NCBI RefSeq assembly: GCF_000010805.1
Contig: NC_012522.1
Coordinates: 7,006,001 to 7,070,000, forward strand
Source: Rhodococcus opacus B4
GTDB taxonomy: Bacteria > Actinomycetota > Actinomycetes > Mycobacteriales > Mycobacteriaceae
DNA length: 64,000 bases
Direction of reading: 5' to 3'
The first letter of the stretch is position 1; every line of letters starts with the position of its first letter. Shown here in pieces: positions 40,782 through 49,626 of this stretch. A model generated the notes under the pieces. It was not told the origin of the DNA. It did not search any database and saw only the letters and a list, made by a program, of their open reading frames with translations. The translations under genes were made by a program, and so were the position numbers.

Positions 40782-43700
40782 CCATCCGAATCGACCCGGT
40801 AGAACTCGCGATCGGACTGGGGCAGCATCCGCCGACCCCGGAACAGGCCGCCGTCATCGCCGCCCCGCTCGGCCCGACCCTCGTCGTCGCGGGGGCGGGC
40901 GCGGGCAAGACCGAGACGATGGCCGCCCGCGTCGTGTGGCTGGTGGCCAACGGGGTCGTCGACCCCGAGGCGGTGCTGGGGCTGACGTTCACCCGCAAGG
41001 CAGCGCAGCAGTTGACCACCCGGATCAGGAAACGCCTTGCCCGGCTTGCGGGTTCGGAGCTGCTTCGCAGGGTCGACCCGAGCGGTGACCTCCGATCGCG
41101 CATCCTCGCCGGCGAACCGGAGGTCAGCACGTACCACTCCTACGCCGGGCGACTGCTGTCCGAGCACGGGCTCCTGCTGCCCATCGAACCGTCGGCGACC
41201 CTGCTGTCGGAGACGGAACTGTGGCAGCTGGCGCACCGGGTGGTCAGCTCGTGGGACGGCGACCTCGACACCGACAGGAATCCGGCGTCCGTCACCGAGG
41301 CGGTGCTCGCGCTGGCCGGACAGCTCGCCGAGCACCTCGTCGAGCCGGACGATCTGCGGGAGGCGCACACCGAACTCGACAAGCTCGTCCACACCCTTCC
41401 TGCCGGACCGCGGCAGCGCGGCGGCCCGGGTAAGGACCTGCTCGACATCCTCGACACCCAGCACCGCCGGGTCGAGCTGCTGCCGCTGGTGCAGCGGCTC
41501 ACGGACACCCTGAGGCGGGAGGGTGCGCTCGACTTCGGCAGTCAGATGTCGCTGGCGGCACGTGTGGCCGCGGACCACCCCGAGGTAGGCGTCGCCGAGC
41601 GCACCCGTTTCCGGGTGGTGCTGCTCGATGAGTACCAGGACACGGGACACGCGCAGCGGGTGCTGCTGTCGTCGCTGTTCGGCGGCGGACTCGACGGCGA
41701 ACTCGCGCTCACCGCGGTGGGCGATCCCATGCAGTCGATCTACGGCTGGCGTGGTGCGTCGGCGGCCAACCTGCCCCGCTTCGCCACGGATTTCCCCATG
41801 GCGAACGGGGATCCGGCGCCGACGCTGGAACTGCTCACCAGCTGGCGCAACCCACCGGAGGCCCTGGCTCTGGCCAACGTGGCGTCGGCGTCCCTGCGGG
41901 AGCGGGGCGTGGCGGTCAGCATGCTGCGGGCGCGACCGCAGGCCGTTCCCGGAGACGTGCGGCTCGCCCTCACCGCTGACGTCGTGCAGGAACGCGAATG
42001 GGTGGCCGACCGCATCGCCGAACAGTACGCGGACGCCGCGAGCCGGGGCGAGGATCCGCCGACCGCGGCGGTGCTGATCCGCCGCAACGCCGACGCGGCA
42101 CCGATCGCGGAGGTGCTGCGGTCGCGGGGTCTGCCGGTCGAGGTGGTCGGTCTCGGCGGCTTGCTCCACACGCCCGAGGTGGCCGACGTCATCGCGATGC
42201 TCCGGGTCGTCGCCGACCCGATGGCGGGCAGTGCCGCCGTCCGGATGCTGACCGGCGCGAGGTGGCAGATCGGGGCGGCCGACCTGACGGCGCTGTCGCG
42301 GCGAGCGTCCGAACTGGCCATCGGAACCGGTTACGGAACCACCGGCGCCGTCACGGATTCGGCCGCTCTGGCCGACGCCGTCGGCGAGGCGCTGCCCGGT
42401 GAACACGCGGAGCAGGCGGGGCTGGCGGACGCGCTGGCGGATCCCGGCCCCGCCGAACGCTATTCGCAGGTCGGCTATGCACGAATCACCGCGGTGGCGG
42501 CGGAGTTGGCGTCGCTGCGTGAGCGGATCGGGCAGCCGCTCACCGAACTGGTGGCCGAGGTCGAACGGGTGCTGGGGATCGGCATCGAAGCGCAGGCCCG
42601 GACGCGGCAGTCGGCGCGGGGGAGCGCAGGCCGTGAACATCTCGACGCGTTCGCCGACGTCGTCGCCGGTTACGCGAACCGCACGTCGGCCACCGTCACC
42701 GGACTGCTCGCCTTCCTGTCCGCCGCCGAATCGGTCGAAAAAGGTTTGGCGCCCGGCGAAGTCGAGGTGGACCCGCACCGCGTCCAGGTGCTGACCGTGC
42801 ATTCGGCGAAGGGCCTGGAATGGGAAGTGGTGGCCGTGTCGCATCTCACCGCCGGCGTGTTTCCCTCGCGGACCGCGTCCGGGTCCTGGCTCGGAGCGGT
42901 CGGTGAGCTGCCGCCGTCGCTGCGCGGCGACCGGGCGCGGCCGGGCGAGTCGGCCGACGGCGTGCCCGTCCTCGAACTGGAGAACCTGTACGACCGGAAA
43001 GACCTCGAAGAGGCGGTGAAGGCGCACAAGTCGGCGCTGGCGGCCCGCAGGCTGGACGAGGACCGCCGGCTGTTCTACGTCGCGCTCACCCGCACCGAAC
43101 GGGTGCTGTTCGCGTCGGGTCACCACTGGGCAGAATCCGGAACCGAGCCCAAGGGGCCGTCGGAGTTCCTCACCGAACTGCGCGACACGGTGACGGGCGA
43201 GGAGCACGAGGGTATCGGGGTCGTCGACCTCTGGGCGCCCGCGCCCGAACCCGAGGAGCAGAACCCGCTGACCAGTACCCCCAAGTCTGCTGTCTGGCCG
43301 CGGGATCCGCTCGGGCTTCGCCGGGAGGCGGTCGAGCGTGGTGCGGCGCTGGTCGTCGCGGCACTGAGGAACGCCGGCAAGCAGTCGCCGGCCGGCGAGG
43401 ACGAGGATCCCGAGAACTGGGCCGCCGACGTCGACGCTCTCCTCGCGGAGCGGGAAGCGCGGGCGAACGCCCGCGCGGAGGTGGTGTTACCCGGCCAGTT
43501 GTCGGTGAGCCAGCTCGTCGAACTCGAGGCCGACCCGGACGCCCTGGCCGCCCGGCTGCGGCGGCCGCTGCCGTTCCCGCCGAACCCGCTCGCCCGGCGC
43601 GGAACCGCGTTCCACGCCTGGGTGGAGCGCCGCTTCGGGGCTACCCGGCTTCTCGATCTCGACGAGCTGCCCGGTGCCGCCGACACGGGTGCGGGCCCGG

Positions 43701-44140
43701 ACGCCGATCTCGCGACGCTGCAGGACGCGTTTCTCCGCTCGCCGTGGGCCGACCGCAACCCGACGGAGGTCGAGGTGCCGTTCGAGACCTCGGTGGCGGG
43801 GACCGTGCTGAGGGGACGGATCGACGCGGTGTTCACCGACCCCGACGGCGGGTGGACGGTGATCGACTGGAAGACCGGCGCCGAACCGAGCGCGGCCAAC
43901 GAGAAGGCCGTCGTGATGCAGCTCGCCGCGTACCGGCTGGCGTGGGCCGAACTGATGGACGTTCCGATCGAGCGGGTGCGCGCCGCGTTCCACTACGTGC
44001 GGACCGGACGGACGATCGCGCCGGACCGCCTGCCCGGCGCCGACGCGCTCGCCCGTCTCCTCCGTACCGCCGGCGCAGGCGAACCGGATCCCGCCGGCGG
44101 TGGTCCCGAAGACGAGCTCAGGCCTGACGCCGAGCCTTGA
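40778..44140 (+). CDS. adnB: AdnB, lead-motor subunit of the AdnAB helicase-nuclease
   Basis: 1120 aa. UvrD-like motor with all motifs intact: Q motif (PTPEQAAVIAAP), AGAGAGKTETM, LLDEYQDTG, GDPMQSIYGWRGA, LTVHSAKGLEW, VALTRTE. The C-terminal RecB nuclease has RRGTAFHAWVERRFG, GRIDAVF and VIDWKTG with the metal-binding Asp and Lys. In mycobacteria the AdnB motor drives translocation and each subunit's nuclease cuts one strand. ATGA overlap with adnA. Its 3' end overlaps the convergent DoxX gene by 23 bp. Confidence 0.95.
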   Translation: MTIRIDPVELAIGLGQHPPTPEQAAVIAAPLGPTLVVAGAGAGKTETMAARVVWLVANGVVDPEAVLGLTFTRKAAQQLTTRIRKRLARLAGSELLRRVDPSGDLRSRILAGEPEVSTYHSYAGRLLSEHGLLLPIEPSATLLSETELWQLAHRVVSSWDGDLDTDRNPASVTEAVLALAGQLAEHLVEPDDLREAHTELDKLVHTLPAGPRQRGGPGKDLLDILDTQHRRVELLPLVQRLTDTLRREGALDFGSQMSLAARVAADHPEVGVAERTRFRVVLLDEYQDTGHAQRVLLSSLFGGGLDGELALTAVGDPMQSIYGWRGASAANLPRFATDFPMANGDPAPTLELLTSWRNPPEALALANVASASLRERGVAVSMLRARPQAVPGDVRLALTADVVQEREWVADRIAEQYADAASRGEDPPTAAVLIRRNADAAPIAEVLRSRGLPVEVVGLGGLLHTPEVADVIAMLRVVADPMAGSAAVRMLTGARWQIGAADLTALSRRASELAIGTGYGTTGAVTDSAALADAVGEALPGEHAEQAGLADALADPGPAERYSQVGYARITAVAAELASLRERIGQPLTELVAEVERVLGIGIEAQARTRQSARGSAGREHLDAFADVVAGYANRTSATVTGLLAFLSAAESVEKGLAPGEVEVDPHRVQVLTVHSAKGLEWEVVAVSHLTAGVFPSRTASGSWLGAVGELPPSLRGDRARPGESADGVPVLELENLYDRKDLEEAVKAHKSALAARRLDEDRRLFYVALTRTERVLFASGHHWAESGTEPKGPSEFLTELRDTVTGEEHEGIGVVDLWAPAPEPEEQNPLTSTPKSAVWPRDPLGLRREAVERGAALVVAALRNAGKQSPAGEDEDPENWAADVDALLAEREARANARAEVVLPGQLSVSQLVELEADPDALAARLRRPLPFPPNPLARRGTAFHAWVERRFGATRLLDLDELPGAADTGAGPDADLATLQDAFLRSPWADRNPTEVEVPFETSVAGTVLRGRIDAVFTDPDGGWTVIDWKTGAEPSAANEKAVVMQLAAYRLAWAELMDVPIERVRAAFHYVRTGRTIAPDRLPGADALARLLRTAGAGEPDPAGGGPEDELRPDAEP

Positions 44141-44516
44141 GAGCCTCGGTGACCAACGGGATCTGCAGCGGAAGACGCAGCAGCGCACCGGTTTTCTGCA
44201 CGTTCGTCGTTTTCGGGCTCTTCAGCCAGTCCACTGCCATGTTGATGTTGGCGGGGAAGACGGCGACGAACAGCAGTGCGGCGAGACCGCCACCGAGCCT
44301 GCGGGTGCGCGGCACGGCGAGCGCGGTGCCGACGGCGAGTTCGGCGACCCCGGACACGTAGGTGTAGGTGCGGGCGTCGCCCGGCAGCTGTGTGGGGATG
44401 GTGGAATCGAAGAACTTCGGGGCGACGAAGTGCATCGTGCCCGCCCCCAGCAGCAGCGCGGCGAGGCGGAGTGCGGGCTTCTGGCTCGGTCGTGGTGTGA
44501 GGCTCTCTCGTTGCAT
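44118..44516 (-). CDS. DoxX-like small membrane protein
   Basis: 132 aa with about four hydrophobic helices: LRLAALLLGAGTMHFVAPKFF, the TYVSGVAELAVGTALAV segment, LAALLFVAVFPANINMAV and a weaker last one. The F-x-x-AGxxHF and GxxExxxG features are those of the DoxX/DoxD superfamily. In mycobacteria DoxX works with superoxide dismutase and a thiosulfate transferase, but no such partners are adjacent here. ATG at 44514-44516. Confidence 0.82.
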   Translation of the reverse strand: MQRESLTPRPSQKPALRLAALLLGAGTMHFVAPKFFDSTIPTQLPGDARTYTYVSGVAELAVGTALAVPRTRRLGGGLAALLFVAVFPANINMAVDWLKSPKTTNVQKTGALLRLPLQIPLVTEALKARRQA

Positions 44517-44637
44517 GACGCCAGCTTGCCCGAACCACCCGGTTCGCGACAACGAGGCTCCGACGTGTCACAGGTGGGACAATCGGGGTTAGGCTGCCAG
44601 CCGATGTCGGAGTTCAGTGCAACGTGGAGACGAACAT

Positions 44638-45705
44638 ATGGCCGGTAGGCTGCGTGAGAGATTGAGCAGGTCGGACACCCTCACCGACCGGCCGGACTTC
44701 GCGTTGGTGGGTGTGCTCCGGATTCCGGAGTTGCAGACGAGTCCGGCGCGGGCGATATACCGCCGGGTGGGGATCGCCCTGTCGGCGTTGGCGTTGGCGG
44801 TGCTCATCGTCTACATCGACCGGGCGGGCTACCGCGACGCGCAGGACAACGAACTGTCGTTGCTCGACTGTATTTACTACGCGACGGTGTCGTTGTCGAC
44901 CACGGGATACGGCGACATCACGCCGTTCACGCCGTCGGCGAGGCTCGTCAACGTTCTCCTGATCACGCCTCTTCGAATCTTCTTCCTCATCGTCCTGGTC
45001 GGTACGACCCTCTCCGCGCTGACGGAGAGCTCCCGGCAGGCGTTCAAAATTCAGCGTTGGAGGCAGCACGTGCGCAATCACACCGTGGTGATCGGCTACG
45101 GAACCAAGGGACGCACCGCGATCGACGCGATGCTCGGCGACGACGTTCCGCCGTCGGAGATCGTGGTCGTGGACACCGACCACGCCGTGCTCGACTCGGC
45201 GGCCAGCAAGGGCCTGGTCACGGTCCACGGATCCGCCACCAAATCGGACGTGCTGCGGTTGGCGGGCGCGCAGAACGCGTCGGCGATCATCGTCGCCGCC
45301 AACCGCGACGACACCGCGGTGCTGGTGACGCTGACGGCTCGCGAGATCGCACCGAAGGCGAAGATCGTCGCCGCGATCCGCGAATCCGAGAACACGCATC
45401 TGCTCCGGCAGTCCGGCGCCGACTCGGTGGTCGTGTCCTCCGAGACCGCGGGCCGGCTCCTCGGCATCGCCACGAAGACGCCGAGCGTCGTCGAGATGAT
45501 GGAGGACCTCCTGACTCCGGAGGCGGGTTTCGCGATCGCGGAGCGTCTCGTGGAGCGGGACGAGATCGGCGGCTCCCCACGACACCTCGCGGACATCGTG
45601 CTCGGTGTGGTGCGGGACGGGCGGCTGATCCGGGTCGGCTCGCCGGAGGTCGATTCGATCGAGGAGAACGACCGACTGCTGTACATCCGTCGGGTCGCCA
45701 ACTGA
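44638..45705 (+). CDS. Potassium channel with RCK domain (Rv3200c-like)
   Basis: 355 aa. Two membrane helices (about 45-63 and 105-128) flank a pore with the selectivity filter TTGYGD. A cytosolic RCK/TrkA-N domain follows (VVIGYGTKGRTAIDAML, VVDTDHAVLD, Rossmann dinucleotide fold), then a TrkA-C region. MthK/Kch-like architecture: K+ flux gated by nucleotide or ion binding. ATG 44638 has GGAG 9 nt upstream; GTG 44617 is an alternative. nudC begins 20 bp downstream. Confidence 0.92.
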   Translation: MAGRLRERLSRSDTLTDRPDFALVGVLRIPELQTSPARAIYRRVGIALSALALAVLIVYIDRAGYRDAQDNELSLLDCIYYATVSLSTTGYGDITPFTPSARLVNVLLITPLRIFFLIVLVGTTLSALTESSRQAFKIQRWRQHVRNHTVVIGYGTKGRTAIDAMLGDDVPPSEIVVVDTDHAVLDSAASKGLVTVHGSATKSDVLRLAGAQNASAIIVAANRDDTAVLVTLTAREIAPKAKIVAAIRESENTHLLRQSGADSVVVSSETAGRLLGIATKTPSVVEMMEDLLTPEAGFAIAERLVERDEIGGSPRHLADIVLGVVRDGRLIRVGSPEVDSIEENDRLLYIRRVAN

Positions 45706-45725
45706 TCGGCAGTAGTGTCGACGGC

Positions 45726-46637
45726 GTGACTGCATTCCGGCTCAACGACACCCCGCTCCTGTCCCGCTCCGCCGTCGGGCGGGCCGAGGAACTGCGTTCG
45801 GACACGGACGCGCTGCGGACGGGCTGGCGGGATGCGCTGCTGCTGCGCGTCAATCACCGCGGGCAGGTGCGGGTAGGGGACGACGGTCTGGTGTTCGCGG
45901 AGGCCACCGAACTCGGCCCCGAACCGAAGCCGGGGGCGGTGTTCCTCGGTATCCGCAAGGACCGGCACGTGTGGGCGGTGCGGGTGCAGGCGCTCACGGG
46001 CGAGCTCGCCGATCTCCGGATTCTGGGCGGCACACTGGACGACGCCGACGCCGGTGTGCTCACCGGCGCCCTCGCCATGCTCAACTGGCACGACAGCGCG
46101 GGCTTCAGTGCGCTCGACGGCGCGGCGTCGGAGCCGACGATGTCGGGTTGGTCGCGGATCTCGACGAGCACCGGGCACGAGGAATTTCCCCGCACCGATC
46201 CGGCGGTCATCTGCCTCGTGCACGACGGCGGAGACCGTGTGCTCCTGGCCCGGCAACCCACGTGGCCGCCGCGGCGGTTCTCGATCCTCGCCGGGTTCGT
46301 CGAGGCCGGTGAGTCCCTCGAGACGTGCGTCGTCCGGGAGATCAAGGAAGAGGTGGGCGTCGACGTCCGTGACGTGCGCTACCTCGGCAGCCAGCCGTGG
46401 CCGTTCCCCCGTTCGGTGATGATCGGGTTCGCGGCCGTCGGCGACCCCGACGCCCCGCTGACGTTCGCGGACGGCGAGATCGCCGAGGCCCGGTGGTTCA
46501 CCCGGGACGAGGTGCGCACGGCACTCGAACTCGGCGACTGGGCGTCGGACACCGACGCCACGCTGCTGCTCCCGGGCTCGATCTCCATCGCGCGTGGAAT
46601 CATCGAGTCCTGGGCGGCGGCAGCGACGGAGTCCTAG
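45726..46637 (+). CDS. nudC: NADH pyrophosphatase / RNA deNADding Nudix hydrolase NudC
   Basis: 303 aa. Complete Nudix box (GFVEAGESLETCVVREIKEEVG region) and the NudC hallmark SQPWPFPRS, which selects NAD(H). The four zinc cysteines of E. coli NudC are absent from the corresponding loop (FSALDG...GWSRISTSTGH), as in mycobacterial NudC. It cleaves NADH, NAD-like adducts and the NAD cap of RNA. GTG 45726 has TAGTGT 7 nt upstream, so it may be leaderless even though it follows the channel gene closely. Confidence 0.93.
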   Translation: MTAFRLNDTPLLSRSAVGRAEELRSDTDALRTGWRDALLLRVNHRGQVRVGDDGLVFAEATELGPEPKPGAVFLGIRKDRHVWAVRVQALTGELADLRILGGTLDDADAGVLTGALAMLNWHDSAGFSALDGAASEPTMSGWSRISTSTGHEEFPRTDPAVICLVHDGGDRVLLARQPTWPPRRFSILAGFVEAGESLETCVVREIKEEVGVDVRDVRYLGSQPWPFPRSVMIGFAAVGDPDAPLTFADGEIAEARWFTRDEVRTALELGDWASDTDATLLLPGSISIARGIIESWAAAATES

Positions 46638-46888
46638 ACGCCGAGAAGCTGCTTGACCTGCGCCAACGACGGGTTGGTTGCGGTGCTGCCGTCGGCGAAC
46701 TTGACGGTGGGCACGACGTGGTTGCCGCCGTTGACGCTGCCGACGAACTCCGCCGACGCCGGATCGTCCTCGATGTCGATCTCCACGTAGCCGATGCCGG
46801 ATTCGTCCAGCTGCGTCTTCAGGCGCCGGCAGTAGCCGCACCAGGTGGTGGAGTAGATGGTCAGGGCCGGGGTGTCGGTAGCAGTCAC
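46634..46888 (-). CDS. mrx1: Mycoredoxin-1 (glutaredoxin-like)
   Basis: 84 aa thioredoxin fold. TTWCGYCRRLK has the CxxC active site; VVPTVKFADG is the cis-proline loop. Mycoredoxins reduce protein-mycothiol mixed disulfides, so this protein links functionally with the SigH/RshA redox circuit at 4.3 kb. GTG start at 46886-46888, with GTTATA on the minus strand about 6 nt upstream, suggesting a leaderless transcript. Overlaps the nudC 3' end by 4 bp. Homologue of Rv3198A. Confidence 0.92.
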   Translation of the reverse strand: MTATDTPALTIYSTTWCGYCRRLKTQLDESGIGYVEIDIEDDPASAEFVGSVNGGNHVVPTVKFADGSTATNPSLAQVKQLLGV

Positions 46889-46933
46889 GGCGCATATAAC
46901 ACCACGAGCCCGTCGTGTGTTCCCACTGCGGTG

Positions 46934-47005
46934 TCGTCCGCTTCGCGCCGGGTGCGTTCATGCGCTTCGCGCCGTGGGTGTTCGTCCGCTTCGCGCCGTG
47001 TCGGT
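46934..47005. repeat. Three imperfect 24-bp tandem units upstream of uvrD2
   Basis: Units begin at 46934, 46958 and 46982. Each contains the invariant core CGCTTCGCGCCG (46939-46950, 46963-46974, 46987-46998), spaced exactly 24 bp. The array occupies the short divergent promoter region of mrx1 and uvrD2. Confidence 0.8.
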
Positions 47006-47027
47006 CGCCCCTGTCATGATGGACGCC

Positions 47028-49154
47028 ATGTCAGCAGCCGGCGCAGCAGAGGTGACGACTACCGGTCTCGACCCCGAACAGTCCGCAGCGGTCCTCGCTC
47101 CCCGGGGGCCGGTGTGCGTGCTGGCGGGCGCCGGAACAGGCAAGACCCGGACCATCACCCGGCGGATCGCGCACCTCGTGGCCAGTGGGCACGTCGCCGC
47201 GGGGCAGGTGCTGGCGGTGACGTTCACGGCGCGCGCGGCAGGTGAGATGCGCGGCCGGCTGCGCAGCCTGGGAATCGGCGACGGGGGAGCGCAGGTTCAG
47301 GCGCGCACGTTCCACGCGGCCGCGCTGCGGCAGCTGCGGTACTTCTGGCCGCAGGTGGTCGGCGACACGGAATGGCGGCTGCTGGACCGCAAGTTCGCGG
47401 TCGTGTCGTCCGCCGCCGGGAGAGTCGGCCTGTCCACGAGCACGGAAAGTATCCGAGACCTGGCGAGCGAGATCGAGTGGGCCAAGGCCTCGCTGATCGC
47501 GCCCGAGGACTACCCGCGCGCGGTGGCGAAGTTGCGCCGGGAAGCGCCGGTCGACGCCGCCAAGGTCGCCGAGGTGTATCACGGCTACGAACAGCTCAAG
47601 GCTCGCGGCCAGGACGGAATGCTTCTCGATTTCGACGACCTCCTGCTCCACACGGCGGCGGCACTCGAAGAACATTCGGCCGTCGCTGAGGAGTTCCGCG
47701 ACCGCTATCGCTGCTTCGTCGTCGACGAGTACCAGGACGTCACCCCGCTGCAGCAGCGTGTCCTCGACGCGTGGCTCGGGGAGCGGGACGACCTCACCGT
47801 CGTCGGCGACGCCAACCAGACCATCTACTCGTTCACCGGCGCCACACCGAATTACCTGCTCGACTTCTCGCGCCGGTTCCCCGAGGCCACCGTCGTGCGC
47901 CTCGAGCGCGACTACCGTTCGACCCCCGAGGTGGTGTCGATGGCGAACCGGGTGATCGGAGCGGCGCGCGGCCGGATCGCGGGCACCCGTCTGCAACTGA
48001 TCGGGCAGCGCGACTCCGGGCCGGAACCGAGTTTCGTCGAGTTCGACGACGAACCGGCCGAGGCCGCCGGGGTGGCGCGCACCATCAAGCGGCTCATCGC
48101 GTCCGGCACTCCGGCGGCGGAGATCGCGGTCCTGTACCGGATCAACGCCCAGTCCGAGGTGCACGAGCAGGCGCTGACGAAACTCGACATCCCGTACCAG
48201 GTGCGGGGCGGAGAGGGCTTCTTCACCCGCACCGAGGTGCGTCAGGCCGTGGCGGCGCTGCGTCAGGCCGCGGGCCGCGACGACCTGCCCGACGCGGTCG
48301 GCGCCGACCTGGTCACGCTCGTGCGCGCGGTCCTCGTCCCGCTGGGGCTCACGGACGCCGAACCGGCGGGTGCGCAGGCCCGCGAGCGATGGGCCTCCCT
48401 GTCGGCGCTCGTCGCGCTCACCGAGGAACAGCTGACCCAGGATCCGGAATTGACGCTCGACGCGCTGTTGCGTGAGCTGAGCCTGCGGGCGGAGGCGCGG
48501 CACCCACCCGTCGTGCAGGGTGTGACCCTCGCGTCCCTGCACGCCGCGAAGGGCCTCGAATGGGACGCCGTGTTCCTCGTCGGCCTCACCGACGGAACGC
48601 TGCCCATCCAGCACGTGCTCGGCGACTCCAACTCGGCGCCCGACGAAGCGGCCGTCGAGGAGGAGCGCCGGCTGCTGTACGTCGGCGTCACCCGCGCCCG
48701 CGAGCACCTGCAGATGTCCTGGGCGCTGTCCCGGAACGAAGGCGGGCGCAAGTCGCGGCGCCGTTCGCGGTTCCTGCACGGACTCATCCCCGAAGACTCA
48801 CCGGCCTCCCGGATCGCGGCGCCAGTCAAGAGCAACAAGAAGCGTCCACGGTGCCGGCTCTGCGGAAAACCGCTGATCGGGACGACCGCGACCATGCTCG
48901 GCCGCTGCGAGGGATGCCCGTCGAACGTCGACGTGGAGCTGCTCGACTCGCTGCGGTCGTGGCGGCTCGAGAAGTCGAGGGAGCTGAAGGTCCCGGCGTA
49001 CGTGGTGTTCAGCGACAACACGTTGACGGCTCTCGCGGAGCAACGCCCGCAGGACGACCGCGGACTCGTCGCGATTCCCGGGATCGGCGCGAAGAAGCTC
49101 GAGCAGTTCGGCGAAGACGTCCTCGGTGTGATCAAGGGAAGCGGCAGTCGCTGA
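47028..49154 (+). CDS. uvrD2: UvrD2, superfamily 1A DNA helicase with HRDC domain
   Basis: 708 aa. Motifs: LDPEQSAAVLAP (Q), AGAGTGKTRTI (I), VVDEYQDVTPLQQ (II), GDANQTIYSFTGA (III), LERDYRSTPE (IV), ASLHAAKGLEWDAV (V) and VGVTRAREHL (VI). A tetracysteine zinc motif (CRLCGK, then CEGC) and a C-terminal HRDC domain (VFSDNTLTALAEQ...LVAIPGIG) define mycobacterial UvrD2, which is essential. ATG 47028 has CATGAT 7 nt upstream; two earlier in-frame ATGs exist. Divergent from mrx1. Confidence 0.94.
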   Translation: MSAAGAAEVTTTGLDPEQSAAVLAPRGPVCVLAGAGTGKTRTITRRIAHLVASGHVAAGQVLAVTFTARAAGEMRGRLRSLGIGDGGAQVQARTFHAAALRQLRYFWPQVVGDTEWRLLDRKFAVVSSAAGRVGLSTSTESIRDLASEIEWAKASLIAPEDYPRAVAKLRREAPVDAAKVAEVYHGYEQLKARGQDGMLLDFDDLLLHTAAALEEHSAVAEEFRDRYRCFVVDEYQDVTPLQQRVLDAWLGERDDLTVVGDANQTIYSFTGATPNYLLDFSRRFPEATVVRLERDYRSTPEVVSMANRVIGAARGRIAGTRLQLIGQRDSGPEPSFVEFDDEPAEAAGVARTIKRLIASGTPAAEIAVLYRINAQSEVHEQALTKLDIPYQVRGGEGFFTRTEVRQAVAALRQAAGRDDLPDAVGADLVTLVRAVLVPLGLTDAEPAGAQARERWASLSALVALTEEQLTQDPELTLDALLRELSLRAEARHPPVVQGVTLASLHAAKGLEWDAVFLVGLTDGTLPIQHVLGDSNSAPDEAAVEEERRLLYVGVTRAREHLQMSWALSRNEGGRKSRRRSRFLHGLIPEDSPASRIAAPVKSNKKRPRCRLCGKPLIGTTATMLGRCEGCPSNVDVELLDSLRSWRLEKSRELKVPAYVVFSDNTLTALAEQRPQDDRGLVAIPGIGAKKLEQFGEDVLGVIKGSGSR

Positions 49155-49198
49155 ACGACTCCCGCGCGCGTGGCAGGTAACACGCATCACCGCAGGTC

Positions 49199-49237
49199 AA
49201 AAATAGGTTGTGCGGTTCCGGAGAATTGCCTACTGTG
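49199..49237 (+). promoter_or_regulatory. whiB7 promoter with AT-rich WhiB7-binding element
   Basis: AAAAAATA (49199-49206) sits just upstream of -35 TTGTGC (49209-49214); -10 TACTGT (49232-49237) follows with an exact 17-bp spacer. WhiB7 binds an AT-rich tract immediately upstream of the -35 through its AT-hook, so this is the expected autoregulated architecture. Confidence 0.72.
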
Positions 49238-49303
49238 GTTTCAGTGCGCGGGGAGACCCGTGTGGTTCACATCGGATCGAGAAGAAATGGAGGTGGCAGT
49301 GAA

Positions 49304-49468
49304 ATGACGAAGTTCCAAGCACATGAGTCGGCAGTCGCTGCTGCCTCCGCGCTGTTCGGCATGAACGCGGCGGAACAGGCACCGGCGATTGTCTGGTCGG
49401 CAGCCCGTCGTCGTCCCGCAACAGCAGTCGAGTCCGTGTATCGGAGTTGTCGAGGAATTCCTCGGTAG
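49304..49468 (+). CDS. whiB7 leader peptide (uORF)
   Basis: 54 codons in the whiB7 5' leader. ATG 49304 has GGAGGT (49289-49294) 9 nt upstream. The peptide starts MTKFQAHESAVAAASALFGM and has an Arg-rich stretch (SAARRRPAT) before its end. Its last codons overlap the palindrome CGAGGAATTCCTCG (49451-49464). Slow translation of such uORFs under ribosome-targeting antibiotics is known to relieve termination upstream of whiB7/wblC. No homologue of the peptide is recalled; the role is inferred from position. Confidence 0.7.
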   Translation: MTKFQAHESAVAAASALFGMNAAEQAPAIVWSAARRRPATAVESVYRSCRGIPR

Positions 49469-49489
49469 AGCAACTCCCACCGTCTTTTC

Positions 49490-49523
49490 AAGGCCACGGA
49501 CCCGCATCGCGGACCGTGGCCTT
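49490..49523 (+). terminator. whiB7 leader attenuator hairpin
   Basis: AAGGCCACGG (49490-49499) pairs with CCGTGGCCTT (49514-49523), and CCGC (49502-49505) with GCGG (49509-49512). It lies 22 nt after the uORF stop and 100 nt before whiB7. The U-tract is weak (CGTAGTTCG), so termination may need Rho or be partial. The expected function is premature termination unless ribosomes stall on the uORF. Confidence 0.75.
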
Positions 49524-49626
49524 CGTAGTTCGAGCACCTTTTCCGCTCGCAGCCTCGGCTCTGGTTCGCACCCGTTTCATCGAACCGAAGAGAATAACCG
49601 TCGCAATGAGAGCAGAGGAGAACGAC

